Shown: positions 28,016 through 36,507, numbered from the stretch's first letter. The stretch: DNA of 64,000 nucleotides from Opitutia bacterium ISCC 52 (GCA_014529675.2 CP076040.1:1302001-1366000); one strand, 5' to 3'. A program made the numbers and translations. Notes: generated from the sequence alone by a model not told the origin.

Positions 28016-29185
28016 ATGCTGATGGTCAGAAAAATAATTAGGCGGATGGGCCGATTTAAATTAAGTTTGTTTTTATTTCTTGGGAGTCTGCCAACCTTTC
28101 TCTCCGCCCATAAGCTAGAGACGGGGCAGGCGGTGCTTACAATAACCCCTGATTTGGTTTGGATACTCGAGCTTGAGGTCAATCTGACAAGGTACATTCA
28201 GAGCAATCCGGAGTTGGCCGAAAATGTTCGTCCCTATTATAATGAATTAGAGTCAGAAGGTGTGTTTAAAGACGTACGGTTCAGTGGTTGGGAGCGTGTG
28301 TTCATCAATTGCGAGAATCAGTTTAGGAAAGAGATTCAAGTTCTTGAAGACGAAGAAAGAATTCAGAATTTCGAACTTTGGTTCCCTCATCCCTCGGAAT
28401 TATCGGATCAAGCTTTTGAAACGATGCAAGCGGAGGGATTACATGTGAAAGTCTTCGCTACCGGTAAGCTATCGACCGAAGAAACGCTCCTCCAATTTCG
28501 GTTCCCCATGGATATTGAAGAGGTCGTCTTAACTACTTTGAAACCAGAGGTTCAATGGGTGATTACAGGAGAATTCAGTGAGCCCATATCTATGGGAGCG
28601 GGGGCTGGCTTTTCGTTTGAAGACGAAGGCAGGTCATCTGTCTTTCGTTATTTGAAAGTGGGATTCATCCACATTATTCCGGAGGGATTGGATCACATTC
28701 TTTTTGTGATTGGATTGTTTTTGTTGGCTGCAAGATTCAGGCCTCTCCTCATGCAGGTGACGTGCTTTACGCTAGCACATACTTTGACGTTGGGCTTATC
28801 CATTTATGGAGTGATTTCCTTACCTTCGAGTGTGGTTGAACCATTGATCGCTTTGTCGATTGCGTTGGTTGCATTGGAAAATGTGTTCACCTCAAAGATT
28901 CGACCTTGGCGACCCGTGTTGGTGTTTTTGTTTGGTCTACTTCACGGTTTAGGCTTCGCCGGCGTGTTGAGCGAAATTGGGCTCCCGCGGGATGAGTTTC
29001 TATTCGCCCTCGTATTTTTTAACATAGGAGTCGAGTTGGGTCAGCTATTTGTGATCGTTGCGGCCTTTGTATTGATCGGTCTCTTCCGTAAGAAAGAATG
29101 GTATCGAGCAAGGCTTACGGTTCCTCTCTCCTGCATCATAGGCCTGGTGGGGCTTTATTGGACCGTCGAGCGAATATTCTTTTAA
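28016..29185 (+). CDS. HupE/UreJ-like membrane protein with N-terminal exported domain
   Basis: A 389-residue protein with a signal peptide (to about 32), an exported domain of about 170 residues, and a C-terminal membrane half (from about 215) with about six helices. This half is of the HupE/UreJ-2 type, seen in HIIPEGLDHILFVIGLFLL, FTLAHTLTLGLS, LLHGLGFAGVL and FFNIGVELGQL. The His/Asp/Glu residues in the helices are those proposed to bind metal ions such as nickel in HupE. No hydrogenase or urease gene is near, so the cargo is open. Starts at 28016 or 28046 (MGRFKLSL) both keep the signal. It ends convergently with the next gene, overlapping by four bases. Confidence 0.8.
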   Translation: MLMVRKIIRRMGRFKLSLFLFLGSLPTFLSAHKLETGQAVLTITPDLVWILELEVNLTRYIQSNPELAENVRPYYNELESEGVFKDVRFSGWERVFINCENQFRKEIQVLEDEERIQNFELWFPHPSELSDQAFETMQAEGLHVKVFATGKLSTEETLLQFRFPMDIEEVVLTTLKPEVQWVITGEFSEPISMGAGAGFSFEDEGRSSVFRYLKVGFIHIIPEGLDHILFVIGLFLLAARFRPLLMQVTCFTLAHTLTLGLSIYGVISLPSSVVEPLIALSIALVALENVFTSKIRPWRPVLVFLFGLLHGLGFAGVLSEIGLPRDEFLFALVFFNIGVELGQLFVIVAAFVLIGLFRKKEWYRARLTVPLSCIIGLVGLYWTVERIFF

Positions 29186-29826
29186 GAAGCCTCGATCTTG
29201 TAAACGCAGCGCCGTTCCCCTGAGAGTAGATGTTCTATGCGTTCTACTTTGGAACTTTCACCAAGAGACTTTTGAAATACTTTGAGTTCCGAATCGCAAA
29301 GCCCAGTGCAGTTTTGCGCGGCACGGCAAATGGGGCAGTGGTTTTCAATTAAGAGAAACTGTCCAGTTTCTGTTTCCTTAAACTCAGCCATATAACCTTC
29401 GGAGGAGCGGAACTGAGCCAGCTGTTTGACTTTAGATTTCAAATCTTCCTTGGAATCCAATTGCGCCTTATAGTCTCTGACTTGTTGGTTCGCTCGGTGG
29501 TCGAGAACTTTGTCTAATTTATCTTTGCCAAGTGTTTCCTCGATGCCGGCAATAAAATTGAGGAGCAAATCGTTGTGTCTGTCCGGGAAAAATTGTTCAG
29601 CCACTTCTGTAAGCATCCAGATTTTGGCAGGACGTCCAATGGGTTTAGACTGTTCTTTGAAATCAACCCAGCCGCGCTTTTGGAAGCTATATAAGTGTTG
29701 CCTGACTGCCATGGCCGAGATCCCCAATTTTTGAGCCAAGGAATTGGAGTCTTGCGGACCGGCCGTTTTTAGCAGGTGCAGGATCTCATCCCTGGCTTTG
29801 GGTTTCGGCTGTGGTTGGCTGGCCAT
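29182..29826 (-). CDS. SufR-like winged-helix regulator with a cysteine cluster
   Basis: Transcription factor of 214 residues. The N-terminal winged helix (about 10-75) has SNSLAQKLGISAMAVRQHLY and the wing WVDFKEQSKPIGRPAKIW. A middle helical region leads to a C-terminal cluster CPICRAAQNCTGLC (Cx2Cx5Cx3C), likely ligands of an Fe-S cluster as in SufR-type repressors of Fe-S assembly genes. The ATG at 29824-29826 is preferred to the TTG two codons upstream. Its target is not visible: the neighbours are hupE-like (convergent) and mtnB (divergent, 70 bases away), so control of the mtn genes or itself is possible. Confidence 0.78.
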   Translation of the reverse strand: MASQPQPKPKARDEILHLLKTAGPQDSNSLAQKLGISAMAVRQHLYSFQKRGWVDFKEQSKPIGRPAKIWMLTEVAEQFFPDRHNDLLLNFIAGIEETLGKDKLDKVLDHRANQQVRDYKAQLDSKEDLKSKVKQLAQFRSSEGYMAEFKETETGQFLLIENHCPICRAAQNCTGLCDSELKVFQKSLGESSKVERIEHLLSGERRCVYKIEAS

Positions 29827-29896
29827 AATCAACTGCCCAATTTAGAGCTCGCAGTAGGTTTATAAAGAAAAATCTTGAAAAAGTGCGGATGCCAAG

Positions 29897-30568
29897 ATGC
29901 AGGTCGGATCAATCATTGACAGTTCATTTCTCGAACGACTGTCTTTGGAACTTATGGGAATCAATTTGTCAGAAGACGACAATGCTACAGCGCTTTGTGA
30001 AGCCATCTCCTTTATCGCAAATAAAGGATGGGCACCTGGTACGGGTGGGAACTTTAGTGTCGTTGTAAGTGAGAAACCGCTTCAGTTGCTAGTGACTAAA
30101 AGTGGTGTCGATAAACACAGTGTGTCTCCTGATGAGCTCTTGCTCGTCAACCGTTCGGGAAAGGTGTTGAACAGTCGAGCGAAGCCTTCAGCTGAGACAC
30201 TGCTTCATGCCATGATCGCTCGAGTGACAGGTGCGTCTTGTATTCTGCATACACATACTATTTGGAATACAGTGATTTCCTCACGCGAGTCAGGTCCTGT
30301 CTTAGAGTTGACTGGATTCGAAATGCTCAAGGGCTTGGAGGGAGTTAAATCGCACGAGCATGTGGAAAAGGTTCCGATGTTTGAAAATTCCCAAGATATT
30401 CCGGCTCTGGCACGAAAGATAAGTGCCCGCATGAAAAAGGAACCGGACATGCATGGCTTTTTACTCCGTGGACATGGGTTATATACCTGGGGAGCTAGCG
30501 TTGCTGAAGCTCGCCGCCATGTAGAGATTTTTGAATTTCTCTTCGAAGTATACGGTCAGCTGAATTAA
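29897..30568 (+). CDS. mtnB: Methylthioribulose-1-phosphate dehydratase
   Basis: Methionine salvage: dehydrates 5-methylthioribulose-1-phosphate to the diketo sugar. The 223-residue class II aldolase-fold protein shows GWAPGTGGNFSVV (39-51), LLVTKSGVDK, the zinc histidines in CILHTHTIWNT (about 116) and RGHGLYTWG (about 193). The GEW-type ends match MtnB rather than fuculose aldolase. Starts 70 bases from the divergent regulator and 42 bases before mtnD; the three mtn genes form one operon. Confidence 0.9.
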   Translation: MQVGSIIDSSFLERLSLELMGINLSEDDNATALCEAISFIANKGWAPGTGGNFSVVVSEKPLQLLVTKSGVDKHSVSPDELLLVNRSGKVLNSRAKPSAETLLHAMIARVTGASCILHTHTIWNTVISSRESGPVLELTGFEMLKGLEGVKSHEHVEKVPMFENSQDIPALARKISARMKKEPDMHGFLLRGHGLYTWGASVAEARRHVEIFEFLFEVYGQLN

Positions 30569-30610
30569 GAAGGCACTTTACACGTATTTCTTCGTTACTA
30601 GTGTCTGGGC

Positions 30611-31168
30611 ATGGCTTTGTTACGCATACCTGAGGACGATACAGTGGTTTCCGAGTTCGATGAAGTTCGGTCTCAACTAAAGTCGATTAACATAGACTAT
30701 GGTATCTGGAAAACGGATCACGAGCTTCCGGATAATCCCTCCAATGATGATATTTTGGATGCTTACTCGACCGAAATCGAGCGTGCAAAAGCTGAAGGAG
30801 GGTATGTTACCGCCGACGTTATTGCGGTTCAGGCAGATACCCCTGGTCTTGATGCAATGCTTGCCAAATTCAGTTGCGAGCATTGGCACGATGAAGATGA
30901 AGTTCGCTTCATCATCGACGGCACTGGAGTGTTCCATATCAATCCTGGCGAGGGTAAGCCTGTAGTGGCTTTAGAGGTGAGTGCTGGAGATTACATTCGG
31001 GTGCCTAAGGGAACTTTGCATTGGTTCGACCTCTGCCAGGATCGAACGATTAAAGCGATTCGCTTGTTTCAGGATCCTTCTGGCTGGACACCCAATTACA
31101 CGGAAAGTGGTAAGGAAGCGACTTTCCTCGAAGTGTGCTTGGGGCCTTCATTTATTTCATCGAATTAA
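30611..31168 (+). CDS. mtnD: Acireductone dioxygenase
   Basis: Methionine salvage: oxidises acireductone to the keto acid precursor of methionine (Fe form) or to off-pathway products (Ni form). The 185-residue cupin has the metal ligands in EHWHDEDEVRFIIDGTGVF (His, His, Glu) and the last His in GTLHWFDL. Length and the N-terminal DIWKTDHELP-like segment (GIWKTDHELPDN) fit the family. Followed by mtnC with a gap of five bases. Confidence 0.92.
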   Translation: MALLRIPEDDTVVSEFDEVRSQLKSINIDYGIWKTDHELPDNPSNDDILDAYSTEIERAKAEGGYVTADVIAVQADTPGLDAMLAKFSCEHWHDEDEVRFIIDGTGVFHINPGEGKPVVALEVSAGDYIRVPKGTLHWFDLCQDRTIKAIRLFQDPSGWTPNYTESGKEATFLEVCLGPSFISSN

Positions 31169-31173
31169 TCCAC

Positions 31174-31878
31174 GTGAGTTTACCCGCTGAGGCTAAAGTC
31201 GTTTTGCTCGATATTGAAGGAACGACCACTCCCATCGATTTTGTCTACAAGACTCTTTTCCCGTTTGCCCGTGCGCAAATGGAACGGTTCATAAGCGAAA
31301 ACTTTGAATCTGTATCCGCTTCGATTGATTTGTTAGAAGCTGATCATGCTCAGGAGAAGGAAGAGAATGTGCCTTCCTGGGAACGGAGTCCATCTGCCGC
31401 CGCAAGGTATGCGCTTTGGTTAATGGATCAGGATCGGAAGGCGACCGGATTAAAGTCGCTGCAAGGGCTTATCTGGAAAGCGGGTTATGCTTCGTGTGAA
31501 TTGAAGGCTACGCTCTATGACGATGTAGAGCCCGCGATTCGTCGGTGGCATGAATCAGCTAAGCGTGTTTGTATTTACTCTTCAGGCAGTGTGCTTGCGC
31601 AGAAGTTATTATTTGCCCATACGGTAGCCGGCGACCTGACTAGTCAGCTCGAAAATTATTTCGACACGACTACAGGTCCGAAACAAGCGGCGGAAAGCTA
31701 CCGAAAAATTGCCGAAGCGCTCCATGTAAGTTGTGAAGAGGTCTTCTTCTTATCGGACAGCGTTCCAGAATTAGACGCGGCATCTGAGGCTGGATGTTCG
31801 GTTGGCCTCGCGGTGCGAGATGAACTCCCAGAAAATCCTAATGCTTACCCGATCTACAATGATTTTGTAGATCTCTGA
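31174..31878 (+). CDS. mtnC: Enolase-phosphatase E1
   Basis: Methionine salvage: bifunctional HAD enzyme that enolises and dephosphorylates the diketo sugar to acireductone. The HAD motif 1 reads VVLLDIEGTTTPIDFV; further MtnC segments are GLIWKAGYASCELK, VCIYSSGSVLAQKL and FFLSDSVPELDAA. I choose the GTG at 31174, five bases after the mtnD stop; an in-frame ATG at 31135 would overlap mtnD by 34 bases. The gene order mtnB-mtnD-mtnC covers the middle of the pathway; mtnA and mtnK are not here. Confidence 0.92.
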   Translation: MSLPAEAKVVLLDIEGTTTPIDFVYKTLFPFARAQMERFISENFESVSASIDLLEADHAQEKEENVPSWERSPSAAARYALWLMDQDRKATGLKSLQGLIWKAGYASCELKATLYDDVEPAIRRWHESAKRVCIYSSGSVLAQKLLFAHTVAGDLTSQLENYFDTTTGPKQAAESYRKIAEALHVSCEEVFFLSDSVPELDAASEAGCSVGLAVRDELPENPNAYPIYNDFVDL

Positions 31879-31900
31879 TGTTCTGACTCTCGGGTAGCGA

Positions 31901-32881
31901 TTAGAGCATCGCCCGGACCATATCGCGCTCGGTACGAAGCTCATCGATGGTCGCATCCAATTTGGACTGACCAAACTCGTTTAGCGGAACGTTCTGAACG
32001 ATTTCCCATTCATTTCCATCTGTGCGAACAGGGAAGGAAGCAATGAGTCCTTCATCCACGCCATAACTTCCATCGGAGGCCACGCATACGCTGGTCCAAT
32101 CACCTTCTGGGGTTGGAGTTGTCAGAGAGCGAACGGTGTCTACTACCGCATTTGCTGCAGAAGCTGCCGAAGAAGATCCACGAGCTGCAATGATTGCTGC
32201 ACCCCGTTTTTGGACGACTGGAATAAAGGTATCTTGTAGCCAGGCTTCATCGCCGATCACCTCAGCTGCGCCGGTACCATTGATCTTGGCATTATAGAAA
32301 TCCGGATACTGCGTCGCCGAGTGGTTGCCCCAGATAGTCATATTTGAAACGGCGGTGACATTGACTCCCGCCTTTTGGGCGAGCTGAGTTTTGGCGCGGT
32401 TTTCGTCTAGACGTGTCATGGCAAACCAGCGATTAGTTGGCACGTCCTTGGCGTTGTTCATGGCAATGAGGCAATTTGTATTACACGGATTACCAACAAC
32501 CAGAGTGCGTACATCAGAAGCTGCATTATTTTGGATCGCTTGTCCTTGGCCTGTAAAGATGCCTCCGTTGATATTTAACAGATCACCACGTTCCATACCT
32601 GGGCCGCGAGGAACACTTCCTACTAGTAGGCACCAGTTTGCTCCGGCGAATCCTTTTTCTGGGCTCAAGGCTGGCTTGATGTCTTTTAGAAGGGGGAACG
32701 CGCAGTCGTTCAACTCCATCATTACTCCCTCGAGAGCTTTTTCAGCTTGAGGGATTTCAACCAAGTTTAGAGCAACTGGCTGATCTGCACCAAACATGGA
32801 TCCGGATGCGATTCTGAAAAGAAGGGAGTAGCCGATTTGTCCGGCCGCTCCAGTAACTGCAACGCGAATGGGTGAGTTCAT
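31901..32881 (-). CDS. mdh: Malate dehydrogenase (NAD-dependent)
   Basis: TCA-cycle enzyme converting malate and oxaloacetate. The 326-residue chain has the NAD fold [21 protein letters not shown] (split at 8-28), [18 protein letters not shown] with substrate Arg residues, [19 protein letters not shown] and the catalytic [11 protein letters not shown] (His). This is the LDH-like cytosolic MDH type 2 form. It stands alone on the minus strand, convergent with mtnC (22 bases between ends). Confidence 0.95.
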   Translation of the reverse strand: MNSPIRVAVTGAAGQIGYSLLFRIASGSMFGADQPVALNLVEIPQAEKALEGVMMELNDCAFPLLKDIKPALSPEKGFAGANWCLLVGSVPRGPGMERGDLLNINGGIFTGQGQAIQNNAASDVRTLVVGNPCNTNCLIAMNNAKDVPTNRWFAMTRLDENRAKTQLAQKAGVNVTAVSNMTIWGNHSATQYPDFYNAKINGTGAAEVIGDEAWLQDTFIPVVQKRGAAIIAARGSSSAASAANAVVDTVRSLTTPTPEGDWTSVCVASDGSYGVDEGLIASFPVRTDGNEWEIVQNVPLNEFGQSKLDATIDELRTERDMVRAML

Positions 32882-32956
32882 AGTAATAGTTTTATAGAAG
32901 TGGTTATAGAATTATAAGCTGAAGAATCTCTGGCTAATTGCAAGAAATCGGACCAA

Positions 32957-34042
32957 TTAACTGAAACGAGGTGCCAAGCTCGCGTGGAGTTTCGCCAAAG
33001 ATTCGACAGTGGTTTCCCAATCGATACAGGCATCTGTTATGGATACACCGTGTTGAAGGTCTTCTTTCGGTTGAGGAAATTTTTGATTTCCAGCATTGAG
33101 GTTACTTTCGATCATTAGACCTATGATTGAATGATTTCCCTGCTGAATTTGTTCAATGACCGAGTCCACGATTTTGGGTTGATTCTCATGGTTCTTCGCA
33201 CTGTTGGCGTGGGACGCGTCTACCATGATGGCTTCTTTCAATCCCGCTTTCTGCAAGTCACCTTCATATTTGGAAATATACTCAGCTTCATAGTTTGGCC
33301 CAGTTGTTCCGCCGCGTACTACCAGGTGACAGTTCTTATTCCCGCGCGTAGTTACTGCGGACGAGATACCATCTTGGTTAATACCTAAGAAGGTTTGTTC
33401 GCCACTGGCTGCCTTAATGGCATTGATGGCAGCAGTCATCGACCCGTCGATACTGTTTTTAAATCCTAAAGGCATGGAGAGACCTGATGCCATTTGCCGG
33501 TGAGTTTGGGACTCGGTGGTTCGGGCTCCGATGGCAGACCAGGAGATCAAGTCACTGATATACTGCGGTGTAATGGGATCGAGAAGTTCTGTGGCCGTTG
33601 GAACTTCCATCTCGATGAGCTTTGAAAGAAACGAACGTGCCGTTTCCAGTCCCTTTTCAAGATCGCACGAGCCATCTAAATCTGGATCCATGATCAGGCC
33701 CTTCCAACCAAGAGAAGTTCTTGGTTTTTCAAAATAGGCGCGCATGACAATGCAGAGACGATCTGAGAGCTCATTAGCAAGGCTCTTCAAACGTGACGCA
33801 TATTCGATTCCGGCATCTACATCGTGGATAGAGCAGGGGCCGACAACCACCAGGAGTCGTGAGTCATCACCAAAAATGATGTGCTCTATTTCTTCCCGTG
33901 ATTTAGATACAAATTGTGCCTGATCTTCGGACTTGGGCACTCGATCACGTAACTGCCCTGGGCTGGGAAGTGAAATCGTGCTAAGGACGTTAACGTCAGT
34001 AACTTGCGTGTGGTTTGAAACTGGTAGCGATTCTGAGCTCAT
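32957..34042 (-). CDS. 3-deoxy-7-phosphoheptulonate (DAHP) synthase, class I AroF/G/H type
   Basis: First step of the shikimate pathway: phosphoenolpyruvate plus erythrose-4-phosphate. The 361-residue protein shows LLVVVGPCSIHD (64-75), MRAYFEKPRTSLGWKGLI, SWSAIGARTTESQTHRQMASGL and MVDASHANSAKNH with the metal site, all E. coli-like class I. Which paralogue it corresponds to, and which amino acid inhibits it, is not decided here. Its promoter should lie in 34043-34307, which holds no other gene; two tandem small-RNA candidates on the same strand stand further upstream. A second shikimate gene, aroE, lies 5 kb away. Confidence 0.93.
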   Translation of the reverse strand: MSSESLPVSNHTQVTDVNVLSTISLPSPGQLRDRVPKSEDQAQFVSKSREEIEHIIFGDDSRLLVVVGPCSIHDVDAGIEYASRLKSLANELSDRLCIVMRAYFEKPRTSLGWKGLIMDPDLDGSCDLEKGLETARSFLSKLIEMEVPTATELLDPITPQYISDLISWSAIGARTTESQTHRQMASGLSMPLGFKNSIDGSMTAAINAIKAASGEQTFLGINQDGISSAVTTRGNKNCHLVVRGGTTGPNYEAEYISKYEGDLQKAGLKEAIMVDASHANSAKNHENQPKIVDSVIEQIQQGNHSIIGLMIESNLNAGNQKFPQPKEDLQHGVSITDACIDWETTVESLAKLHASLAPRFS

Positions 34043-34307
34043 GGGATTCTTCGGTCTGATGCCGTTCCTGGAAAAATAAAAGGAAGGTTACATACCTGAT
34101 TCCCGAGGAGTTCCAGCTAAAAAACGCGGATCAGGTGTTCCTTTTCGGTTATCATATAGGGGGCGTCGGGGTAGGGCGGTCATAGGATGGTTTGAGCTAA
34201 GCTTAAGCTCATAACGGGGAACCTGGAATCCGAAATTAGCTGAGATAAAGTCCCTCCAAACCACTGGCATTGGATTCCTAAATACCTCGTCTCTGCCATT
34301 TAGGCAT

Positions 34308-34430
34308 AAAAAAAGGCAGGATGCCTACCCCTAAGCATCCTGCCATATTCTTCTTCTCAATCAGTTACCCCAAGTCTCCTTATTCAGGAGATGGTGAATT
34401 TGAAGATTGCTTTTTTAGCAACAAAGTCAA
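34308..34430 (-). ncRNA. Candidate small RNA, copy 1 of a tandem pair
   Basis: Read on the minus strand the block opens with TTGACT (34430-34425), then hairpin 1 (TTGCT/AGCAA, 34421-34407), hairpin 2 (TCTCCT/AGGAGA with loop GAATA, 34391-34375) and a single-stranded linker of about 30 bases (ACTTGGGGTAACTGATT, then purine-rich). Hairpin 3 has a perfect 10-bp stem GGCAGGATGC/GCATCCTGCC with loop TTAGGGGTAG (34344-34315) and is followed by seven T, a rho-independent terminator. No convincing reading frame spans the block. Upstream TATAAA (about 34437) could be a -10. Nearly the same block recurs 368 bases upstream. Confidence 0.65.
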
Positions 34431-34675
34431 GTAGGGATTTATAAAAAATGAAATATTTTTCAGAAGCCAGCAATTTAGGAGGTTTTTGAGTATCCTTTAG
34501 GATGAGAATAGGTGAATTTCAGAAGCAATGGGCTGTTTACTGCACTCATTATTGTGTCTGACCAAGGATGTTTACAAATTCTACAATCCTGCAAGAAGCC
34601 GAATATATAAGGCTTTGGATAATGAAGAGTGAAATCTGCAAGAACTGATTCTCGGTAAATTCGAGATATGCGTAC

Positions 34676-34799
34676 AAAAAAAGGCAGGTTGCCTACCCCT
34701 AAGCAACCTGCCATGTTCTTCTTCTTAATCAGTTACCCCAAGTCTCCTTATTCAGGAGATTGTTCTTATGAAGGTTGCTAAATTAGCAACACATGTCAA
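34676..34799 (-). ncRNA. Candidate small RNA, copy 2 of a tandem pair
   Basis: Same architecture as the block at 34308: TTGACA (34799-34794), hairpin 1 GTTGCT/AGCAAC (34790-34774), hairpin 2 TCTCCT/AGGAGA (34759-34743), the same linker, and hairpin 3 GGCAGGTTGC/GCAACCTGCC with loop TTAGGGGTAG (34712-34683) plus T7. Against copy 1 the stem of hairpin 3 has A-T exchanged for T-A at the same pair, and the loop of hairpin 1 has changed while its stem core is kept, so pairing has been preserved. TAGAAT (about 34806) is a possible -10. The start of ygfZ lies 30 bases beyond, divergent. Confidence 0.65.
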
Positions 34800-34828
34800 C
34801 TGTTATTCTAACTTTTTATTTACGCTAA

Positions 34829-35740
34829 ATGTTACCTGAATTGACCACCAATGGTTACCACGTTTTTCATCCGTTTTCCTGGGTTTTGGCCGAGGGAGAG
34901 GACGCTCACGAATTCTTGCAAAGTCAGTTCAGTAATGACCTTTCTGGACTTGAGATAGGAGCTGCTTGCTATGGACTCTGGCTGGATCAAAAAGGCAAAG
35001 TTCATGGAGACAGCCAGATTATCCGAGACGGTGAGGAGCGCTTTTATATTTTCAGCTACTTCACCAAAGCGGATGATCTGATTGAAAAGTTGGAAACATT
35101 TATCGTAGCGGATGATGTTGAGCTCGAGAATTTGGGATCCGATGTAACTGGAGTTTCGTTGTTGGGATCCTCAATTGAGGAACTTGACGCATTAGATCCT
35201 GGTTCAATCTCGGAAATGGACCTGATTCGCCTCCCTGGAAGAAGAAGCTCACGACCTTCGTCGGATATCGTTTTGCCAAAGGAGAATTTGCAAAAACTGA
35301 TCGATTTGATTCAGCGGGGATGTTCGGTTTCCGAATTGGATGAATCGATGATGGAAGGAGAAAGGATTCTTCATCGTATTCCGCGAGTTCCTAACGACAT
35401 AGGGCCAAATGAATTGCCACAGGAAGGACGATTGGAAAATGAAGGGGTGAGTTTCACTAAAGGCTGTTATTTAGGGCAGGAAGTCATGTCGCGACTTCAC
35501 TCGATGGGACAAGTTAGAAGATTGGTACAATTAATTGAATCGGCGGATGCTATACCGTCTGGAGATTTTCTATATCATAAAGGGAAGAAAGTAGGGGTAG
35601 CCAAAACTTCTTTTGAGTTTGAAGAGCGTTTTTTCGGGTTGGCATTGGTAGCCAATATTGTGCCCGATCAATCTACGCTTCAGTTTGGTGATGGAAATGC
35701 TTCCGTGAAGGTTTATCACGCTGATGCCAATCATGGATAA
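34829..35740 (+). CDS. ygfZ: YgfZ/GcvT-domain folate-binding Fe-S maintenance protein
   Basis: Folate-dependent protein that helps make or repair Fe-S enzymes. The 303-residue chain has the GcvT-like N-terminal fold, with FLQSQFSNDLSGL (29-41) and CYGLWLDQKGKVHGD (49-63). Near residue 210 stands the hallmark FTKGCYLGQEVMSR, whose KGCYxGQE motif holds the essential cysteine. A beta-barrel end follows. The ATG follows an AT-rich leader without Shine-Dalgarno. Its last codons overlap the next gene (ATGGATAA). Confidence 0.9.
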   Translation: MLPELTTNGYHVFHPFSWVLAEGEDAHEFLQSQFSNDLSGLEIGAACYGLWLDQKGKVHGDSQIIRDGEERFYIFSYFTKADDLIEKLETFIVADDVELENLGSDVTGVSLLGSSIEELDALDPGSISEMDLIRLPGRRSSRPSSDIVLPKENLQKLIDLIQRGCSVSELDESMMEGERILHRIPRVPNDIGPNELPQEGRLENEGVSFTKGCYLGQEVMSRLHSMGQVRRLVQLIESADAIPSGDFLYHKGKKVGVAKTSFEFEERFFGLALVANIVPDQSTLQFGDGNASVKVYHADANHG

Positions 35741-35918
35741 AACCGAGGAGCAACTTATCGATTTCTTCAGAAGTTCTGGGGCGAATGAAGCTCAATCGAA
35801 GGTCATGGCCAAGCAAATGATCAAGCGAGCGGCTCAGTTGTCTGAGGAGCGAGGTTGGTCTGATGTGGAGGCCATGCAGCATCTTTTAAAACTCTTCGTA
35901 GAGGCTCAGCAGGGCTAG
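35733..35918 (+). CDS. Small helical protein coupled to ygfZ
   Basis: A 61-residue, mostly helical, soluble protein (EEQLIDFFRSSGANEAQSKV, then KRAAQLSEERGW). The ATG at 35733 overlaps the ygfZ stop (ATGGATAA), a sign of translational coupling; an ATG at 35724 would add three residues. Codon use and the absence of a competing frame support a real gene. I do not recognise a family; a role linked to YgfZ is only suggested by the coupling. Confidence 0.6.
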   Translation: MDKTEEQLIDFFRSSGANEAQSKVMAKQMIKRAAQLSEERGWSDVEAMQHLLKLFVEAQQG

Positions 35919-36119
35919 TTCATTTTCGCTTTCTTCCAAATCACCCGGAAGTCCTTTATTTATTAGGTTTTTGGAGTGATTTATGGGTTGACGGTGGAAA
36001 ATTAATCACCTTCGTTAATCTGCTTTATACCTTAATCCTGGGGCTTTGAAAGGCTGCCTGTTGCAGCTCTGAGAAGTTCCTAATTATCAAAAGCCAAAAT
36101 ACCAAAAATATAAGCCTGG

Positions 36120-36434
36120 ATGAATAAAGCTGAACTTATTCTCAACGTCCAAAAAAGCCTCGGCGGGGACACATCAAAAGCACAAGCAGAAAGAGCTATC
36201 GACGCAGTTCTTGACGCAGTAAAAGCTGGCATCAAGTCAGCTGGCAAAGAGGTGAAAATGAAGGGCGACGCTTCTAGCGCCGTTGCTGTTCAACTCGTTG
36301 GCTTCGGAACTTTTTCCGTAGCTCGTCGCAATGCCCGTTCTGGTGTAAACCCAGCCACTGGCGAAAAGATCAAAATTAAAGCCTCTAAAGGCGTGAAGTT
36401 CAAGCCAGGCGCAGGTCTCAAAGGACTCCTGTAA
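36120..36434 (+). CDS. HU-family DNA-binding protein with an extra loop
   Basis: Histone-like nucleoid protein of 104 residues. The HU pattern is clear: MNKAELILNVQ, VGFGTFSVARRNARSGVNPATGEKI (split about 60-84) and FKPGAGLKGLL at the end. Ordinary HU has about 90 residues; here about 12 extra residues (KMKGDASSAVAV, 46-57) lie between the N-terminal helices and the first beta strand. It is followed by a strong terminator at 36459, so it is a one-gene unit with a leader of up to 200 bases. Confidence 0.92.
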   Translation: MNKAELILNVQKSLGGDTSKAQAERAIDAVLDAVKAGIKSAGKEVKMKGDASSAVAVQLVGFGTFSVARRNARSGVNPATGEKIKIKASKGVKFKPGAGLKGLL

Positions 36435-36458
36435 TTGGATTTTAATTACTTCTATAAG

Positions 36459-36493
36459 AACCCGTGGCGATTTCATCGTTACGGGTTTTTTTT
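36459..36493 (+). terminator. Rho-independent terminator after the HU gene
   Basis: AACCCGT (36459-36465) pairs with ACGGGTT (36481-36487), with a further inner CGAT/ATCG pairing; eight T follow the stem. It separates the HU gene from galK, whose ATG lies 15 bases on. Confidence 0.9.
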
Positions 36494-36507
36494 ATTTCAA
36501 AACTTCC

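Noticed and set aside
34475-34714. 79-codon minus-strand frame beginning inside the terminator of small RNA copy 2
   Set aside because: Its first codons are the terminator stem itself, and the equivalent frame is not kept in copy 1.
34794-34799. TTGACA as a -35 element of small RNA copy 2
   Set aside because: It is kept in both copies, but no -10 hexamer stands 16-18 bases on; TATAAA/TAGAAT just upstream of TTGAC is an equally good -10, so the promoter is left open.
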